Positions 28,274 to 37,887 of a DNA stretch of 64,000 nt are shown piece by piece. The stretch is taken from contig NZ_SACQ01000005.1 of NCBI RefSeq assembly GCF_004005935.1, positions 186,001-250,000 of the forward strand, given 5' to 3'. The first letter of the stretch is position 1. Each line of letters starts with the position of its first letter. A model generated the notes under the pieces. The model saw nothing but the letters and a program-made list of their open reading frames with translations. It did not search any database and was not told the origin of the DNA. A program made the translations under genes and the position numbers. This DNA comes from Neptunomonas marina (GTDB lineage Bacteria; Pseudomonadota; Gammaproteobacteria; Pseudomonadales; Balneatricaceae).

Positions 28274-28957
28274 CTACATTGAGTCTATCGCGAGAACCTC
28301 AATGCAATCCTCACGAATCGACCAGCGGATATTGTAGTGATCATAGCGTAGTCCATACTCTCGTTTTGGGTCGCGCTGATACGCAGGGCGTGGATCGCAC
28401 CGCAGTACCTCGCACAGCGTGCGCTGCAGCGTTGCATCGTGTTTATCGAGCACGGCCTGCGCTTGTGCCGAGAACACTACGGGCAGTTCCAGCAACTGAA
28501 CGGGTGTGGCGACGGTTGTATTGGCATCGGTTATAGCATCGGAATAGGGCACATAGGGTTTGATATCGACGATCGGGGTGCCATCAAGGAGATCAGCGCC
28601 ACTCACAGTGAGTGATACTGTGCCAGCGTGCGTGTTGATCTGGTCGAGCCGGACCACAGACATCCCGATGTTATTCGGCCGAAAAGGCGACCGGGTCGCG
28701 AATACGCCCATCTTCTCGTTTCCGCCCAACCGTGGTGGCCTAACCGATGCCTTCCAGCCTTTATCGACACATTCGCTAAATATAAACAGTAGCCAAATAT
28801 GGCTGTAGTTCTCTAAGCCCTTAACCGCTTCTGGCGTATTAAATGGAGGCAAAAGCTCCACTGTCGCTGTGACTGAAGTAGCAAGCCCCGGTTGGCGTGG
28901 AATACCAAACTTCTCTTTAAAAGGGGATTGGATGGTTGCAATCGGTGATATCTGCAT
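28274..28957 (-). CDS. trmO: tRNA (N6-threonylcarbamoyladenosine(37)-N6)-methyltransferase TrmO
   Basis: TrmO (TsaA/YaeB) methylates t6A37 to m6t6A in tRNA-Thr, using the product of the TsaD/TsaB pathway that is also encoded in this window. The 227-residue protein has the family N-terminus PIATIQSPFKEKFGIPRQPGL and the conserved RPPRLGGNEKMGVFATRSPF and RPNNIGMSVVRL segments, with YDHYNIRW at the C-terminus. It follows the TauE/SafE gene by 12 nt. Confidence 0.93.
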   Translation of the reverse strand: MQISPIATIQSPFKEKFGIPRQPGLATSVTATVELLPPFNTPEAVKGLENYSHIWLLFIFSECVDKGWKASVRPPRLGGNEKMGVFATRSPFRPNNIGMSVVRLDQINTHAGTVSLTVSGADLLDGTPIVDIKPYVPYSDAITDANTTVATPVQLLELPVVFSAQAQAVLDKHDATLQRTLCEVLRCDPRPAYQRDPKREYGLRYDHYNIRWSIREDCIEVLAIDSM

Positions 28958-28969
28958 GGGCTACCTCGG

Positions 28970-29713
28970 TTAGAAAAACGCATCGTAAAGGAGCTTGAGC
29001 CCCATCATGAAAAGCATGGCGTAGCTCACCCGATAAAACCACATATCGTTAATGCGGTTGTGCAGAGCGGTGCCGATTAGCACACCGATCGGCGCGAGAA
29101 TAGCGAGCGCTGCTGATGTGGATAAGTTATCCCATGTAAACTGGCCGATTAGCGCGTAAGGGACCACTTTTATCGCGTTGATGGCAGCGAAAAAGATGAT
29201 GCTGGTGGCAGCGAAGTCCCAACGTGGCAGCTTTAATGGCAGTAGATAGGCGCTTAGCGGTGGGCCGCCAGCATGTACGCTAAAGCTGGTGAATCCAGCC
29301 AGCGCTCCCCAAAAGCTGCCGCGCACTCTACTACGGGGCTTCGGCGCTGTGTCGGCGGGCTTTAGCCAGTAGTTGACTGAAAATACGATCGCGATCGTGC
29401 CAACCAGTATCCGAATATGGTCGGCCGAAAAATACTGGAACGTTAGAGCACCGAGTGCGATACCCACCGCAGCAGCGGGTAGCAGGGTTGTTAGGCTGTG
29501 TAAGTCACCACGGGCGCGAAACTTCCATAGTCCGACGGCATCCATCAAACACAAAATGGGCAGTAAAATGGCCGCCGCCTGTTGCGGTGCGATGACCAAA
29601 GCCATCATCGGTACACCTAACATGCCCAGCCCGCCGCCAAACCCACCTTTTGAGATGGCGGTGATCAGCACGGCAGGTACGGCAGCAACGTAGAAAAGAG
29701 GATCAGTAATCAT
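28970..29713 (-). CDS. TauE/SafE family sulfite exporter-like permease
   Basis: A 247-residue membrane protein with about eight hydrophobic segments. The N-terminal SKGGFGGGLGMLGVPMMAL motif and the second-repeat GFTSFSVHAGGPPLSAYLLP are diagnostic of the TauE/SafE (DUF81) family. Members have been tied to export of sulfite, sulfoacetate or other organosulfur anions; the substrate here is unknown. It lies between the Na/Pi-like gene (14 nt) and trmO (12 nt), apparently one transcription unit. Confidence 0.88.
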   Translation of the reverse strand: MITDPLFYVAAVPAVLITAISKGGFGGGLGMLGVPMMALVIAPQQAAAILLPILCLMDAVGLWKFRARGDLHSLTTLLPAAAVGIALGALTFQYFSADHIRILVGTIAIVFSVNYWLKPADTAPKPRSRVRGSFWGALAGFTSFSVHAGGPPLSAYLLPLKLPRWDFAATSIIFFAAINAIKVVPYALIGQFTWDNLSTSAALAILAPIGVLIGTALHNRINDMWFYRVSYAMLFMMGLKLLYDAFF

Positions 29714-29727
29714 GAATGCGTCGAATA

Positions 29728-31347
29728 TTAGGCGCTCGCTGCAACGGCATCGCGGTGTTCAATAGGCGATAGAGTGCTCCAGCTTGACGCAGCTTTTTCC
29801 GCTTGCTCAGCCATGCGTCGCAGTTGGCTGAGTACATCCAACAAGGCGGAGCTATCGTGAGCCGAAATCTGGCCGCTTGTTGTTGCGGCAAGGATATCAG
29901 CTTTCAGGCCGTGGTATGTATGTTGAATACGTTTCATCTCTTCGCGCGCCGGTTGGCTGCTCTGCTCACTCATCTCATCGACACGGCTTTGTATAAGCAG
30001 TAGCGCTGCTGACGATTTCAATTCATCTACTTGGTGTTGCAGCTTCGGTGGGAGCCCTGTTAACTGCTGCTGTTGCTGTGCGAGACGCTCGGCAAGCTTT
30101 GCTACCTCACTTAGGTAGCGCCCGATCCGCAAAGAACTGGGTAAGAGCAGGGCGATCTCGGGGTCGAGATTGCGCTGTGCGACTTTTTGGTTGAACTGTA
30201 CGATGGCATCGACCAGCTCATTTACGCAGGCTAGGTCGGCGGCGATCGTAGGATGTGAACCGCTATTGAGTGCGTCGTGTCCCATCATGGTACTCAGGCG
30301 GCTGACGCGCGCTAGTTCGTGGCGCATCGCTTCGATGGCAAGCAGCGGTGTTTCTAGAACGGTATCATCTAGGTACCGTGGCCGTGCGGTATCACTCGAT
30401 TGTTTGCGAAACATGCGTCCAAGCACCCTCACAAGTCGGTCGGTGAGTGGCCAGATCAGCACAACGCCAAGCAGATTGAACACGGTGTGGAACAGCGCCA
30501 GTAGCGTGACTTTATCAAGTACAGAGTTGAGCTGGTTGATTTGCTGCGCAAAGATCGATAACAGCACAAGCCCCACAGCTCCGGTAATCAGATTAAACGC
30601 AACGTGGGCGGCTGCAATACGTTTTGCGTTGGCGGTTGCGCCAATAACGGCCAGTAATGCAGTCGACGTTGTGCCAAGGTTAGCACCAATGACCAGTGCA
30701 GCGGCAGAGGTGAGGTCGATCGCACCGCTAGCAGAAAGCGATAATGTAATCGCAATGGCCGCGGACGACGATTGCATCAAAAAAGTCAGCACAAACCCCG
30801 CTAGCACAAAGAGAAGATAGCTTAATGGCAGCGCGCTGAAACTGGCCAAATCCAAGCTATCTTCAAGGCCTGTGAAGCTGTCTTTGAGAAAGTCTAAACC
30901 GACAAAGAAGATACCAAACCCTGCCAGTGCTAAGCCGAGGTGCTTGAGCTTGTCTCGTTGGGCGGCGGTGTATAAACCCATCCCTAATGCGATGAGTGGC
31001 AATGCAAATGCGGATATTTTAATTTTGAAGCCGATCAAGGCCACGAGCCAGCCTGTCATGGTGGTGCCGATATTACAGCCGTAGATCACCGCAACGGATT
31101 GGCCAAGGCTTAAAAGGCCAGCATTAACAAAACCGATGGTCGCCACGGTGACAGCACTTGAGGATTGCACGAGTGCGGTAATCAAGCTGCCCGATAGCAA
31201 GCCTTTCCAACGGCTTTGCGTTGCATAGTTCAATGCAGACTTTAACGAACGTCCGGCGGCTTGCTGTAAACCCTGCGTCATCAGGTGCATCCCCAGCAAA
31301 AACAATCCGATACCGCCAGCTACATTGCCGATCGTTGCTATATCCAT
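29728..31347 (-). CDS. Na/Pi cotransporter family protein with PhoU-like tail
   Basis: A 539-residue protein of the NptA/YjbB-like family. Two inverted repeats each contain the QSSS signature (TALVQSSSAVTVATIG near 55-70; LMQSSSAAIAITLS near 190-205), with GCNIGTT and GANLGTT. The last 220 residues are soluble, helical and rich in Gln/Leu, fitting the PhoU-like domain. Family members are implicated in sodium-dependent phosphate transport, often export in bacteria; direction cannot be read here. It is first in a unit with tauE-like and trmO. Confidence 0.88.
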   Translation of the reverse strand: MDIATIGNVAGGIGLFLLGMHLMTQGLQQAAGRSLKSALNYATQSRWKGLLSGSLITALVQSSSAVTVATIGFVNAGLLSLGQSVAVIYGCNIGTTMTGWLVALIGFKIKISAFALPLIALGMGLYTAAQRDKLKHLGLALAGFGIFFVGLDFLKDSFTGLEDSLDLASFSALPLSYLLFVLAGFVLTFLMQSSSAAIAITLSLSASGAIDLTSAAALVIGANLGTTSTALLAVIGATANAKRIAAAHVAFNLITGAVGLVLLSIFAQQINQLNSVLDKVTLLALFHTVFNLLGVVLIWPLTDRLVRVLGRMFRKQSSDTARPRYLDDTVLETPLLAIEAMRHELARVSRLSTMMGHDALNSGSHPTIAADLACVNELVDAIVQFNQKVAQRNLDPEIALLLPSSLRIGRYLSEVAKLAERLAQQQQQLTGLPPKLQHQVDELKSSAALLLIQSRVDEMSEQSSQPAREEMKRIQHTYHGLKADILAATTSGQISAHDSSALLDVLSQLRRMAEQAEKAASSWSTLSPIEHRDAVAASA

Positions 31348-31400
31348 ACCGCCCCCTGTTCGTTCTTTCTAAGAGTAGGAGGCGAGGTGTTGCTTGTCTA

Positions 31401-32105
31401 CTACATCTGGCGTGGCGTTGGTGTGCGTGCAATGACCCACACATCGACCCGCTCGACACCGGTTGATTTCAAATACTCACTGATGGTGTTAGCAGTGGAT
31501 CCGGTTGTCATCACATCATCAATAAGTGCGATATGGCGTGGCAGGGCACGCTGCAATGAAAAGCTACTGTGTAAGTTAGCGCGACGGGCGCGTGCACTTA
31601 GCTTCGCTTGCGAAAAGGTGGGTGTTTGGCGTACCAAACGCTCCGCTAAGAGTGGAATGCCAAGTTGAGTCGATAACTGTTTGGCAATCAATTCTGCTTG
31701 ATTGAAACCGCGTTTTAGCTGCCTCGCTTGGTGCAATGGTACAGGCACCAGCGCGTCCGGCCAGTTTTGTGGCTGTTCTAACAAGCTGCTCGCTAAACAG
31801 CGGGCTAACGTGCGCAGCACATTGGCGCCCGCAAGATGTTTGGCACGCTTTAATAGCTGGTTCACTGGGAAGCGGTACTCAAATGCGGCGTGGCAGTGAT
31901 CAAAGTGCGGTGGCAGAGCACGGCAATCTTGGCACAGGCTCCGTGGTACGGTGATATCGAGCCCAATCGCACAGCGGTAACAGCTAGGTCCACTCCACGG
32001 TAACTCTTGTTGGCAGTGATGGCACACACTATCTGGGCTGTGGCGCTGGCAAATCACGCAAGATTGGTTAAAAATAAACCATCTGTTTTTCTTTTTGCTT
32101 TCCAT
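31401..32105 (-). CDS. comF: ComF family phosphoribosyltransferase-like protein
   Basis: A 234-residue ComF/GntX-like protein. The N-terminal four-cysteine zinc-ribbon region (CVICQRHSPDSVCHHC, then CYRC and CQDC) precedes a phosphoribosyltransferase-like domain with PVPLHQARQLKRGFNQAELIA and the PRPP motif LIDDVMTTGSTA near the C-terminus. ComF is needed for DNA uptake in naturally competent bacteria. It is divergent from bioB, the usual place in gammaproteobacteria. Confidence 0.93.
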   Translation of the reverse strand: MESKKKNRWFIFNQSCVICQRHSPDSVCHHCQQELPWSGPSCYRCAIGLDITVPRSLCQDCRALPPHFDHCHAAFEYRFPVNQLLKRAKHLAGANVLRTLARCLASSLLEQPQNWPDALVPVPLHQARQLKRGFNQAELIAKQLSTQLGIPLLAERLVRQTPTFSQAKLSARARRANLHSSFSLQRALPRHIALIDDVMTTGSTANTISEYLKSTGVERVDVWVIARTPTPRQM

Positions 32106-32108
32106 TGG

Positions 32109-32136
32109 TTGACAGTCCTGTCCTTGGCCATATCAT
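32109..32136 (+). promoter_or_regulatory. Promoter of bioBFHCD with overlapping dyad
   Basis: A perfect -35 TTGACA (32109-32114), a 16-nt spacer and TATCAT (32131-32136) predict a start near 32143 and a 53-nt leader. A small dyad GACAG-TC-CTGTC (32111-32122) overlaps the -35 box. I do not see the long TTGTAAACC-type palindrome bound by E. coli BirA. Confidence 0.6.
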
Positions 32137-32195
32137 ATCCTGATTAGAACAATGACCCTTTTTGACAGAGCTGTAGCTGAACACCGGAGAGCACC

Positions 32196-33239
32196 ATGCA
32201 CGAGAACGCGAACATTCGCCACGACTGGACAGTAAAAGAGGTACAAGCGCTTTTTGATCTGCCTTTTAACGACTTACTGTTTAAAGCGCACACCGTGCAT
32301 CGTCAGAACTTCGACCCCAACGAGGTGCAGGTCAGCACGTTGTTGTCTATCAAAACTGGTGCGTGCCCAGAAGACTGCAAATACTGCCCACAAAGTGCGC
32401 ACTACAGCACAGGTCTTGAGAAAGAGCGCCTGATGGAAGTGGAACGCGTGGTTGAGAAAGCCAAGCAAGCCAAAGCGACTGGCTCGACTCGTTTCTGTAT
32501 GGGTGCGGCTTGGAAACACCCGCATGAGCGTGATATGCCGTATGTTGTTGATATGGTTCGCCAAGTAAAAGAACTGGGTCTTGAAACCTGTATGACGCTT
32601 GGCATGTTAGATCAAGATAAAGCAGACCGCCTTGCGGATGCAGGTCTTGATTACTACAACCATAACCTCGATACCTCCCCTGAGTATTACGACAAAATTA
32701 TCACCACGCGTAGTTTCCAAGATCGCTTGGATACCCTTCAGCACGTGCGCAACTCCGGTATGAAGATCTGCAGTGGCGGTATCCTTGGGATGGGTGAAAC
32801 GGCGAATGACCGGATCGGCCTATTGCGCCAGTTAGCCAACATGCCAGTGCAACCAGAAAGCGTGCCTATCAATATGCTGGTAAAAGTTAAAGGGACTCCT
32901 TTGGAGAATGCCGAAGATCTAGATCACCTAGATTTTATCCGCACTATCGCAGTAGCGCGTATTATGATGCCAGCATCACATGTGCGTTTATCCGCTGGCC
33001 GTGAAAGCATGAGCGATGAGATGCAGGCGATGACCTTCTTTGCTGGAGCCAACTCGATCTTTTATGGTGAGTGCTTACTGACAACACCAAACCCAGAAAC
33101 TCACCGTGATCTGCTGCTGTTTAAGCGCTTAGGTATCAATATGGAGCAGCGCATCGAAGAGAATGATGCGACCCAAGAAGCGGTGATTCGCGGCCAGATT
33201 CAGAAGCAGCAAGACGACGCGCACTTCTACGAAGCTTAA
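32196..33239 (+). CDS. bioB: Biotin synthase
   Basis: Radical-SAM enzyme that inserts sulfur into dethiobiotin. The 347-residue protein has the [4Fe-4S] motif CPEDCKYC with Cys57, Cys61 and Cys64. Family segments include [30 protein letters not shown] and [17 protein letters not shown], which supplies the [2Fe-2S] cluster arginine. First gene of bioBFHCD. Confidence 0.98.
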   Translation: MHENANIRHDWTVKEVQALFDLPFNDLLFKAHTVHRQNFDPNEVQVSTLLSIKTGACPEDCKYCPQSAHYSTGLEKERLMEVERVVEKAKQAKATGSTRFCMGAAWKHPHERDMPYVVDMVRQVKELGLETCMTLGMLDQDKADRLADAGLDYYNHNLDTSPEYYDKIITTRSFQDRLDTLQHVRNSGMKICSGGILGMGETANDRIGLLRQLANMPVQPESVPINMLVKVKGTPLENAEDLDHLDFIRTIAVARIMMPASHVRLSAGRESMSDEMQAMTFFAGANSIFYGECLLTTPNPETHRDLLLFKRLGINMEQRIEENDATQEAVIRGQIQKQQDDAHFYEA

Positions 33240-33264
33240 CTCGCGCTTGCGTGCAGGTGAACTG

Positions 33265-34419
33265 ATGTCTTTTTCTGATCTAGCCCAAGAGTTGACGTTG
33301 CGTAAGCAGCAGTCACTGTATCGTCAACGCAGCGTGCTGGCATCGCCGCAGCAGCCAGAAGTGGTATTGGACGGTAAGCCCTTTTTAGCGTTTTGCTCCA
33401 ACGACTATCTAGGGCTTGCCAACCACCCTGATGTGGTCGATGCGTTGCAACGAGCGGCCAACGAATTTGGTGTTGGCGGTGGTGCATCTCACCTTGTGAA
33501 TGGCCATAGCCACCATCACCATGCGCTTGAAGAGGCGCTAGCTGAGTTTACCGGTAGGCCCCGAGTATTGCTATTTTCAACCGGATATATGGCAAATTTG
33601 GGTGTGGTGAATGCGCTGTTGGATAAGCGCGATGCCGTATTTCAAGATCGTCTAAATCACGCTTCGCTGCTCGATGCGGGGCTACTTAGTGGCGCACGTT
33701 TTCAACGCTATCAACACAACGATGTTGCCCAACTGGCCGCGCGTTTGGCGCGTAGTGATGCCCGCCGCAAGCTGGTCGTGACCGACGGTGTTTTCAGCAT
33801 GGATGGTGATGTAGCACCCTTGCCAGCGCTATGCCATGCAGCTCAAGAGGCGCAAGCATGGGTGATGGTAGATGATGCCCATGGCTTTGGGTGTTTGGGA
33901 CAAAGCGGCGGTGGTGTGGCCGAGCACTTTCAACTCACCGAAGAGCAGGTTCCGGTACTCGTGGGAACGCTAGGCAAAGGTTTTGGCACGGCAGGTGCGT
34001 TTGTCGCTGGCAGTGAAGTACTGATCGAGACGCTCATCCAGTTTGCACGTACCTATATCTACACCACCAGTATGCCGCCTGCGGTTGCTGCGGCTACCTG
34101 TAAAAGTTTGGAGCTGCTGCAAAAAGAGAGCTGGCGCCGGGAGCATTTGAATGCGCTGATTGAGCGCTTTCGTGCAGGTGCGCAGCAGCTAGGTTTTACC
34201 TTGATGGACTCACAAACGCCGATTCAGCCCATTGTCGTGGGAGATGCCGATAAGGCCTTGAAGATGAGCGAGCAACTGAAAGCGCAAGGTATCTATATCA
34301 GTGCGATCCGGCCACCCACGGTGCCTGCTGGGAGTGCGCGATTGCGAGTCACCTTGAGTGCCGCGCACACCGAGGCACAGGTTGACCGTTTACTAGCGGC
34401 GTTGGAGTCGGTGCGATGA
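33265..34419 (+). CDS. bioF: 8-amino-7-oxononanoate synthase
   Basis: PLP enzyme that condenses pimeloyl-ACP (or CoA) with alanine to KAPA. The 384-residue protein has [46 protein letters not shown] and the PLP lysine in [16 protein letters not shown]. The ATG at 33265 is chosen over an upstream TTG at 33247, since [10 protein letters not shown] matches the family start. Its stop overlaps bioH by 4 nt. Confidence 0.97.
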   Translation: MSFSDLAQELTLRKQQSLYRQRSVLASPQQPEVVLDGKPFLAFCSNDYLGLANHPDVVDALQRAANEFGVGGGASHLVNGHSHHHHALEEALAEFTGRPRVLLFSTGYMANLGVVNALLDKRDAVFQDRLNHASLLDAGLLSGARFQRYQHNDVAQLAARLARSDARRKLVVTDGVFSMDGDVAPLPALCHAAQEAQAWVMVDDAHGFGCLGQSGGGVAEHFQLTEEQVPVLVGTLGKGFGTAGAFVAGSEVLIETLIQFARTYIYTTSMPPAVAAATCKSLELLQKESWRREHLNALIERFRAGAQQLGFTLMDSQTPIQPIVVGDADKALKMSEQLKAQGIYISAIRPPTVPAGSARLRVTLSAAHTEAQVDRLLAALESVR

Positions 34420-35198
34420 GTGAGTTGTATCAGGAGTTTCACGTCGGTCAGGGCACGCAGCATATAGTGCTGCTGCATGGCTGGGGTATGAACGCCAGTG
34501 TTTGGCATCCTGTCGTTGATGCGCTGCTGCCGCTCGGTAGCGTCACACTGGTCGACCTTCCGGGGCTTGGGCGGTCTGCGGATCTGGCTGTGCCAGAGTC
34601 GATTGCTGCCATGGCTAACAGGGTTGAGCCTTTGGTACCCAAAGGTGCCTTAATCGTTGGTTGGTCTCTGGGTGGTCTTGTCGCTACTGAGCTAGCGCGC
34701 CGCGCTACTGTGCAGGCTCAAGCGCTGATGCTGGTCGCGTCGAACCCCTGTTTTGTTGAACGTGCCGATTGGCCGGGTATGCGTGCGGTGATCTATCAGC
34801 AGTTCAAAACAGCGATCAGCGCCTATCCCGATAAAACGCTGAAGCGCTTCTGCTTGTTACAGCTGCAAGGTGAGGCTCAGAGTAAATCACTGCTGCGCAC
34901 ATTGCAGCAGGTGATCGAACAAAATACTGCGCCGCAACTGGCTGCTACGTTGCAGTTGCTTGAGGAGGATGGCCGTCAGGCGCTTGATGATGTTCAAGTG
35001 CCAGTGTTGCATCTATTAGGAGGTGAGGATCAACTGGTGCCTGCTGCACTGGCAGAGCATTATGCCGAGCGCTGGCCAGAGCACCAAGCACAGCGTGTAG
35101 AGGGTGCTGGCCATGTCCCGTTTTTGTCTCAACCTGAGGCGTTTTATAACGCCGTACGCGCTCTAATGAGCCCGCAAGGGGACACATCATGCAGCTAG
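34416..35198 (+). CDS. bioH: Pimeloyl-ACP methyl ester carboxylesterase BioH
   Basis: Releases the methyl ester of pimeloyl-ACP at the end of the BioC/BioH pimelate route. The 260-residue alpha/beta hydrolase has [10 protein letters not shown] (oxyanion region) at 21-30, the nucleophile elbow GWSLGG with Ser84, and a C-terminal [12 protein letters not shown] histidine. Placement between bioF and bioC with short overlaps supports BioH over a generic hydrolase. Confidence 0.95.
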   Translation: MSELYQEFHVGQGTQHIVLLHGWGMNASVWHPVVDALLPLGSVTLVDLPGLGRSADLAVPESIAAMANRVEPLVPKGALIVGWSLGGLVATELARRATVQAQALMLVASNPCFVERADWPGMRAVIYQQFKTAISAYPDKTLKRFCLLQLQGEAQSKSLLRTLQQVIEQNTAPQLAATLQLLEEDGRQALDDVQVPVLHLLGGEDQLVPAALAEHYAERWPEHQAQRVEGAGHVPFLSQPEAFYNAVRALMSPQGDTSCS

Positions 35199-35989
35199 CC
35201 ATTGATAAAAAGCGTATAGCAGACTCTTTCAGTCGCGCAGCAGCCACCTATGACAGCGTTGCAGGGTTACAGCGTGATGTGGCACTGGCGTTGCTCGATA
35301 GTGTCCAGCCCTACCAGAGTGCTGAGCCGCGCTGTGTGATAGATCTTGGCTGTGGTACCGGTTTTGTGTCAGGGCAGTTGCATCAGCGCATTGATGCTCA
35401 GCAACATATAGCGATCGATCTTGCTCACGGAATGTTGCAACAGGCTAGAATACAGCTCCCGAGTGATATTCAGCTCTGTGGAGGTGATGCAGAAGCGCTG
35501 CCGTTGTGCAGCGGTGCCGTTGATCAACTCTATACCAGCTTGGCGATTCAGTGGTGTGAGTCACCGCAACGGGTGTTTGCTGAAATTAGCCGTGTGCTTG
35601 CGCCAGGCGGTATTGCAGCCGTTGCAACGCTGGGGCCCAACACTCTGCACGAGCTTAAACAGGCTTGGGCTCAGGTGGATAACTATCAACATGTGAATCA
35701 CTTTGTTGATTTGGATACACTGACAGCGCAGCTTCCCAGCGGTTTAACGCCGTTACTGGTCAAGCAAGAGAATCGCACGCTACGTTACGCTCAGTTACGG
35801 GAGTTAACAACCGAGCTAAAGCAGTTGGGTGCGCACAATATGAACGCGGGTGAGGCGAAGGGCTTAACCGGTCCTCAGCGTGTAAAACAGTTTCGAGCGG
35901 CGTATGAGGCGTTGCGAGCTGATGATGGCAAGCTGCCAGCCACCTACCAAGTTTACTATCTAATTCTGAGAAAAGAGCATCATGGCTAA
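35189..35989 (+). CDS. bioC: Malonyl-ACP O-methyltransferase BioC
   Basis: Methylates malonyl-ACP so that it can enter fatty acid synthesis as a disguised primer for pimelate. The 266-residue protein begins with the BioC-typical IADSFSRAAATYDSVAGLQ and has SAM motif I VIDLGCGTGFVSG near 50-62, plus RVLAPGGIAAVATLG. Overlaps bioH by 10 nt and bioD by 8 nt. The ATG at 35189 follows AAGGGGA. Confidence 0.96.
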   Translation: MQLAIDKKRIADSFSRAAATYDSVAGLQRDVALALLDSVQPYQSAEPRCVIDLGCGTGFVSGQLHQRIDAQQHIAIDLAHGMLQQARIQLPSDIQLCGGDAEALPLCSGAVDQLYTSLAIQWCESPQRVFAEISRVLAPGGIAAVATLGPNTLHELKQAWAQVDNYQHVNHFVDLDTLTAQLPSGLTPLLVKQENRTLRYAQLRELTTELKQLGAHNMNAGEAKGLTGPQRVKQFRAAYEALRADDGKLPATYQVYYLILRKEHHG

Positions 35990-36674
35990 ACAGCGTTTCT
36001 TTGTAGCAGGTACCGATACTGATGTGGGTAAAACGCGTGTCTCCGCAGCGCTGCTTGCACTAGCTAAGCAGCAAGGTCTGCGCTCGCTCGGCCTTAAACC
36101 GGTTGCAGCAGGTTGCCACATCGAAGAGGGAGAGCTGCGCAATGAAGACGCCCTGACCTTGATGGAGCATTCCAGTGTTTCGATCAGCTATGCCGAGGTA
36201 AACCCGATCGCGTTTGAGCCTCCGATTGCCCCCCATATTGCCGCAGCACAACAAGAGCGCCAGCTCAGTGCCGATCGCATTGTCGCCTTCAGCCGCGGTG
36301 CAATGATGAACCCAGCTGACTTTGTTATTGTTGAAGGCGCTGGTGGGTGGCGTGTGCCGCTCAACCATCGTGAAACTTTAGCGGAGGTTCCCAAGCAGCT
36401 CTCGTTGCCGGTTATTTTGGTGGTAGGCATGAAGCTTGGTTGCTTGAGTCATGCGTTACTGACAGTGGAGGCGATACAGCGTGATGGCTTGGCGCTTGCC
36501 GGTTGGGTGGCTAACTCGATTGATCCCGATATGAGCTGCCCGGATGAGAACTTAGCTACACTGCAGCGCATGATCCCTGCGCCTTGTTTGGGGGTGGTGC
36601 CGTGGCTTGAAGCGCTTACCATCGAACAGGTTGCTGAGCACCTATCGTTAGCTCCGTTGATCAACGATCACTGA
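35982..36674 (+). CDS. bioD: Dethiobiotin synthetase
   Basis: ATP-dependent carboxylase that closes the ureido ring of DAPA to dethiobiotin, the substrate of BioB. The 230-residue protein has the P-loop GTDTDVGKT at 10-18 and the substrate-binding GLKPVAAGC. Its VEGAGGWRVPLN segment is a DAPA-binding signature. Last gene of bioBFHCD. No clear T-run terminator follows; a new promoter-like sequence is at 36696. Confidence 0.97.
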   Translation: MAKQRFFVAGTDTDVGKTRVSAALLALAKQQGLRSLGLKPVAAGCHIEEGELRNEDALTLMEHSSVSISYAEVNPIAFEPPIAPHIAAAQQERQLSADRIVAFSRGAMMNPADFVIVEGAGGWRVPLNHRETLAEVPKQLSLPVILVVGMKLGCLSHALLTVEAIQRDGLALAGWVANSIDPDMSCPDENLATLQRMIPAPCLGVVPWLEALTIEQVAEHLSLAPLINDH

Positions 36675-36695
36675 AGAAATTTTAGTGGCTAAAAA

Positions 36696-36725
36696 TTGAA
36701 CAGCAATCTTTCTCTGGTCTATACT
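36696..36725 (+). promoter_or_regulatory. Candidate promoter of the small-protein/metalloprotease-like pair
   Basis: TTGAAC (36696-36701), an 18-nt spacer and TATACT (36720-36725) predict a start near 36732 and a leader of about 35 nt before the ATG at 36767. Both hexamers match the sigma-70 consensus at four or five positions. Confidence 0.55.
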
Positions 36726-36766
36726 TGGAGTACGGAAATCTATCAACTAAGGCTCTAGGTGAAACC

Positions 36767-37012
36767 ATGAATATTACAGGTGCGTTGTACTCAGGTGCTT
36801 ACAGCACCAACCGTGTCGCAGATAACACACCCAAAGTGGCGGGCGACAATAACGGTACAGGTAAACCGGAAGTAGCAGAGATCGCTTCGGGTCGGCCTAT
36901 CGATAATGCGGTCCAACAAACAACTGTGGACCCAAATGCGCAAGCGCCAACAACGAAGGTTGTCTCGGATGCCAGCGAAGTGCTTGGCACCAATATCGAC
37001 GTGCGGGCGTAA
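36767..37012 (+). CDS. Small hypothetical protein (81 aa)
   Basis: I do not recognise this protein. It starts MNITGALYSGAYSTNRVADN and is hydrophilic, rich in Asn, Thr, Pro, Ala and Val, without cysteines, signal peptide or membrane segment, so probably disordered. The ATG at 36767 follows AGGTGAAACC; the in-frame ATG at 36725 lies on the -10 box and is unlikely. It has its own promoter and is followed after 35 nt by a metalloprotease-like gene whose N-terminus is similarly Ser/Thr/Ala-rich, suggesting a functional pair. Confidence 0.65.
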   Translation: MNITGALYSGAYSTNRVADNTPKVAGDNNGTGKPEVAEIASGRPIDNAVQQTTVDPNAQAPTTKVVSDASEVLGTNIDVRA

Positions 37013-37047
37013 GCGCGTAACCTTCCCCACCGTTTAGTGGCCGAGCT

Positions 37048-37887
37048 ATGATCAATCAGCTCTCATCACAGCTTCCCCGCTCTGCAGGGCAAGAGTTAGG
37101 ACTGACTAGCTCGGGGAGCGCTCGTCCTGACAGCGAGCGTGCGACAACTGCAACCACCTCGGTAGCGTCTACGAACGCGCCAGTTGGGCAAGAGCGCAGC
37201 GGTGATGTCACAACAGCCGACCAGAGAGTAGCGGGTAGCGAAGCTACCACGAATCTAGCTTCTGAGCGTGCTCAAGAGCAGGCTGAGCTTGTCCAAGTAC
37301 GAGAGCTCGCCCAGCGCGACCGTGAGGTAAAAGCCCACGAAAGAGCGCACGCTGCGATTGGTGGCGAACATACCTCTGCGCCCAGTTACACCTATCAAAA
37401 AGGCCCCGATGGGCGTTTATATGCGGTCGATGGTGAGGTCCGAATTGATACATCGCCGGTCGCAAATGATCCCCAAGCCACGTTGGAAAAAGCAGAAACG
37501 ATCATGCGAGCGGCGCTATCAGTGTCGGAACCATCCGATGCTGACCGGCGGGTAGCTGCTGAAGCTAGATCTATGGCTGCCGAGGCGCGAGCCGAGATCG
37601 CTAAAGCGAACCAAGAGGCGGAGCTTGCGCGTGCAGAAGAGGCGACCCAAGCGCGTGAGGATGAGCAAAGCTCCACCGACCAAACGGAGCAAGCGAAAGA
37701 GAATACTCAGCAGTCAGATCAGCTGCGTCAAGAGAATAAGCGCCGTACTCAGGAGTCCCTTGAGGCGTTTAATGAGCGTTTAAACGCGATCAACGAGACG
37801 ATGCGCCAAGTCAATCAGCGCCTTATTGATGCGGGCGTTGCCGAAAAGTTGTTCCCTGAAGGGTCGGTTATCGATAGGAATGTATAG
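37048..37887 (+). CDS. Putative metalloprotease of the SprA-related (CJM1_0395-like) family
   Basis: A 279-residue protein. A disordered Ser/Thr/Ala-rich N-terminus (1-75) is followed by a short domain with VKAHERAHAAIGGEH, whose H97-E-R-A-H101 fits a zinc-protease HExxH motif. Then come YTYQKGPDGRLYAVDGEVRID and DPQATLEKAETIMRAAL, as in SprA-related proteins. A charged Glu/Gln/Ala-rich coiled-coil-like tail spans about 160-270. No signal peptide is seen. Proteolytic activity is inferred from the motif only. Tail-to-tail overlap of 20 nt with the AraC-type gene. Confidence 0.75.
   Translation: MINQLSSQLPRSAGQELGLTSSGSARPDSERATTATTSVASTNAPVGQERSGDVTTADQRVAGSEATTNLASERAQEQAELVQVRELAQRDREVKAHERAHAAIGGEHTSAPSYTYQKGPDGRLYAVDGEVRIDTSPVANDPQATLEKAETIMRAALSVSEPSDADRRVAAEARSMAAEARAEIAKANQEAELARAEEATQAREDEQSSTDQTEQAKENTQQSDQLRQENKRRTQESLEAFNERLNAINETMRQVNQRLIDAGVAEKLFPEGSVIDRNV

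Noticed and set aside
30170-30820. 216-residue plus-strand ORF opposite the Na/Pi cotransporter gene
   Set aside because: Antisense to a well-supported membrane protein; composition shows no domain and is rich in Ser, Arg and Thr as expected of a shadow frame.
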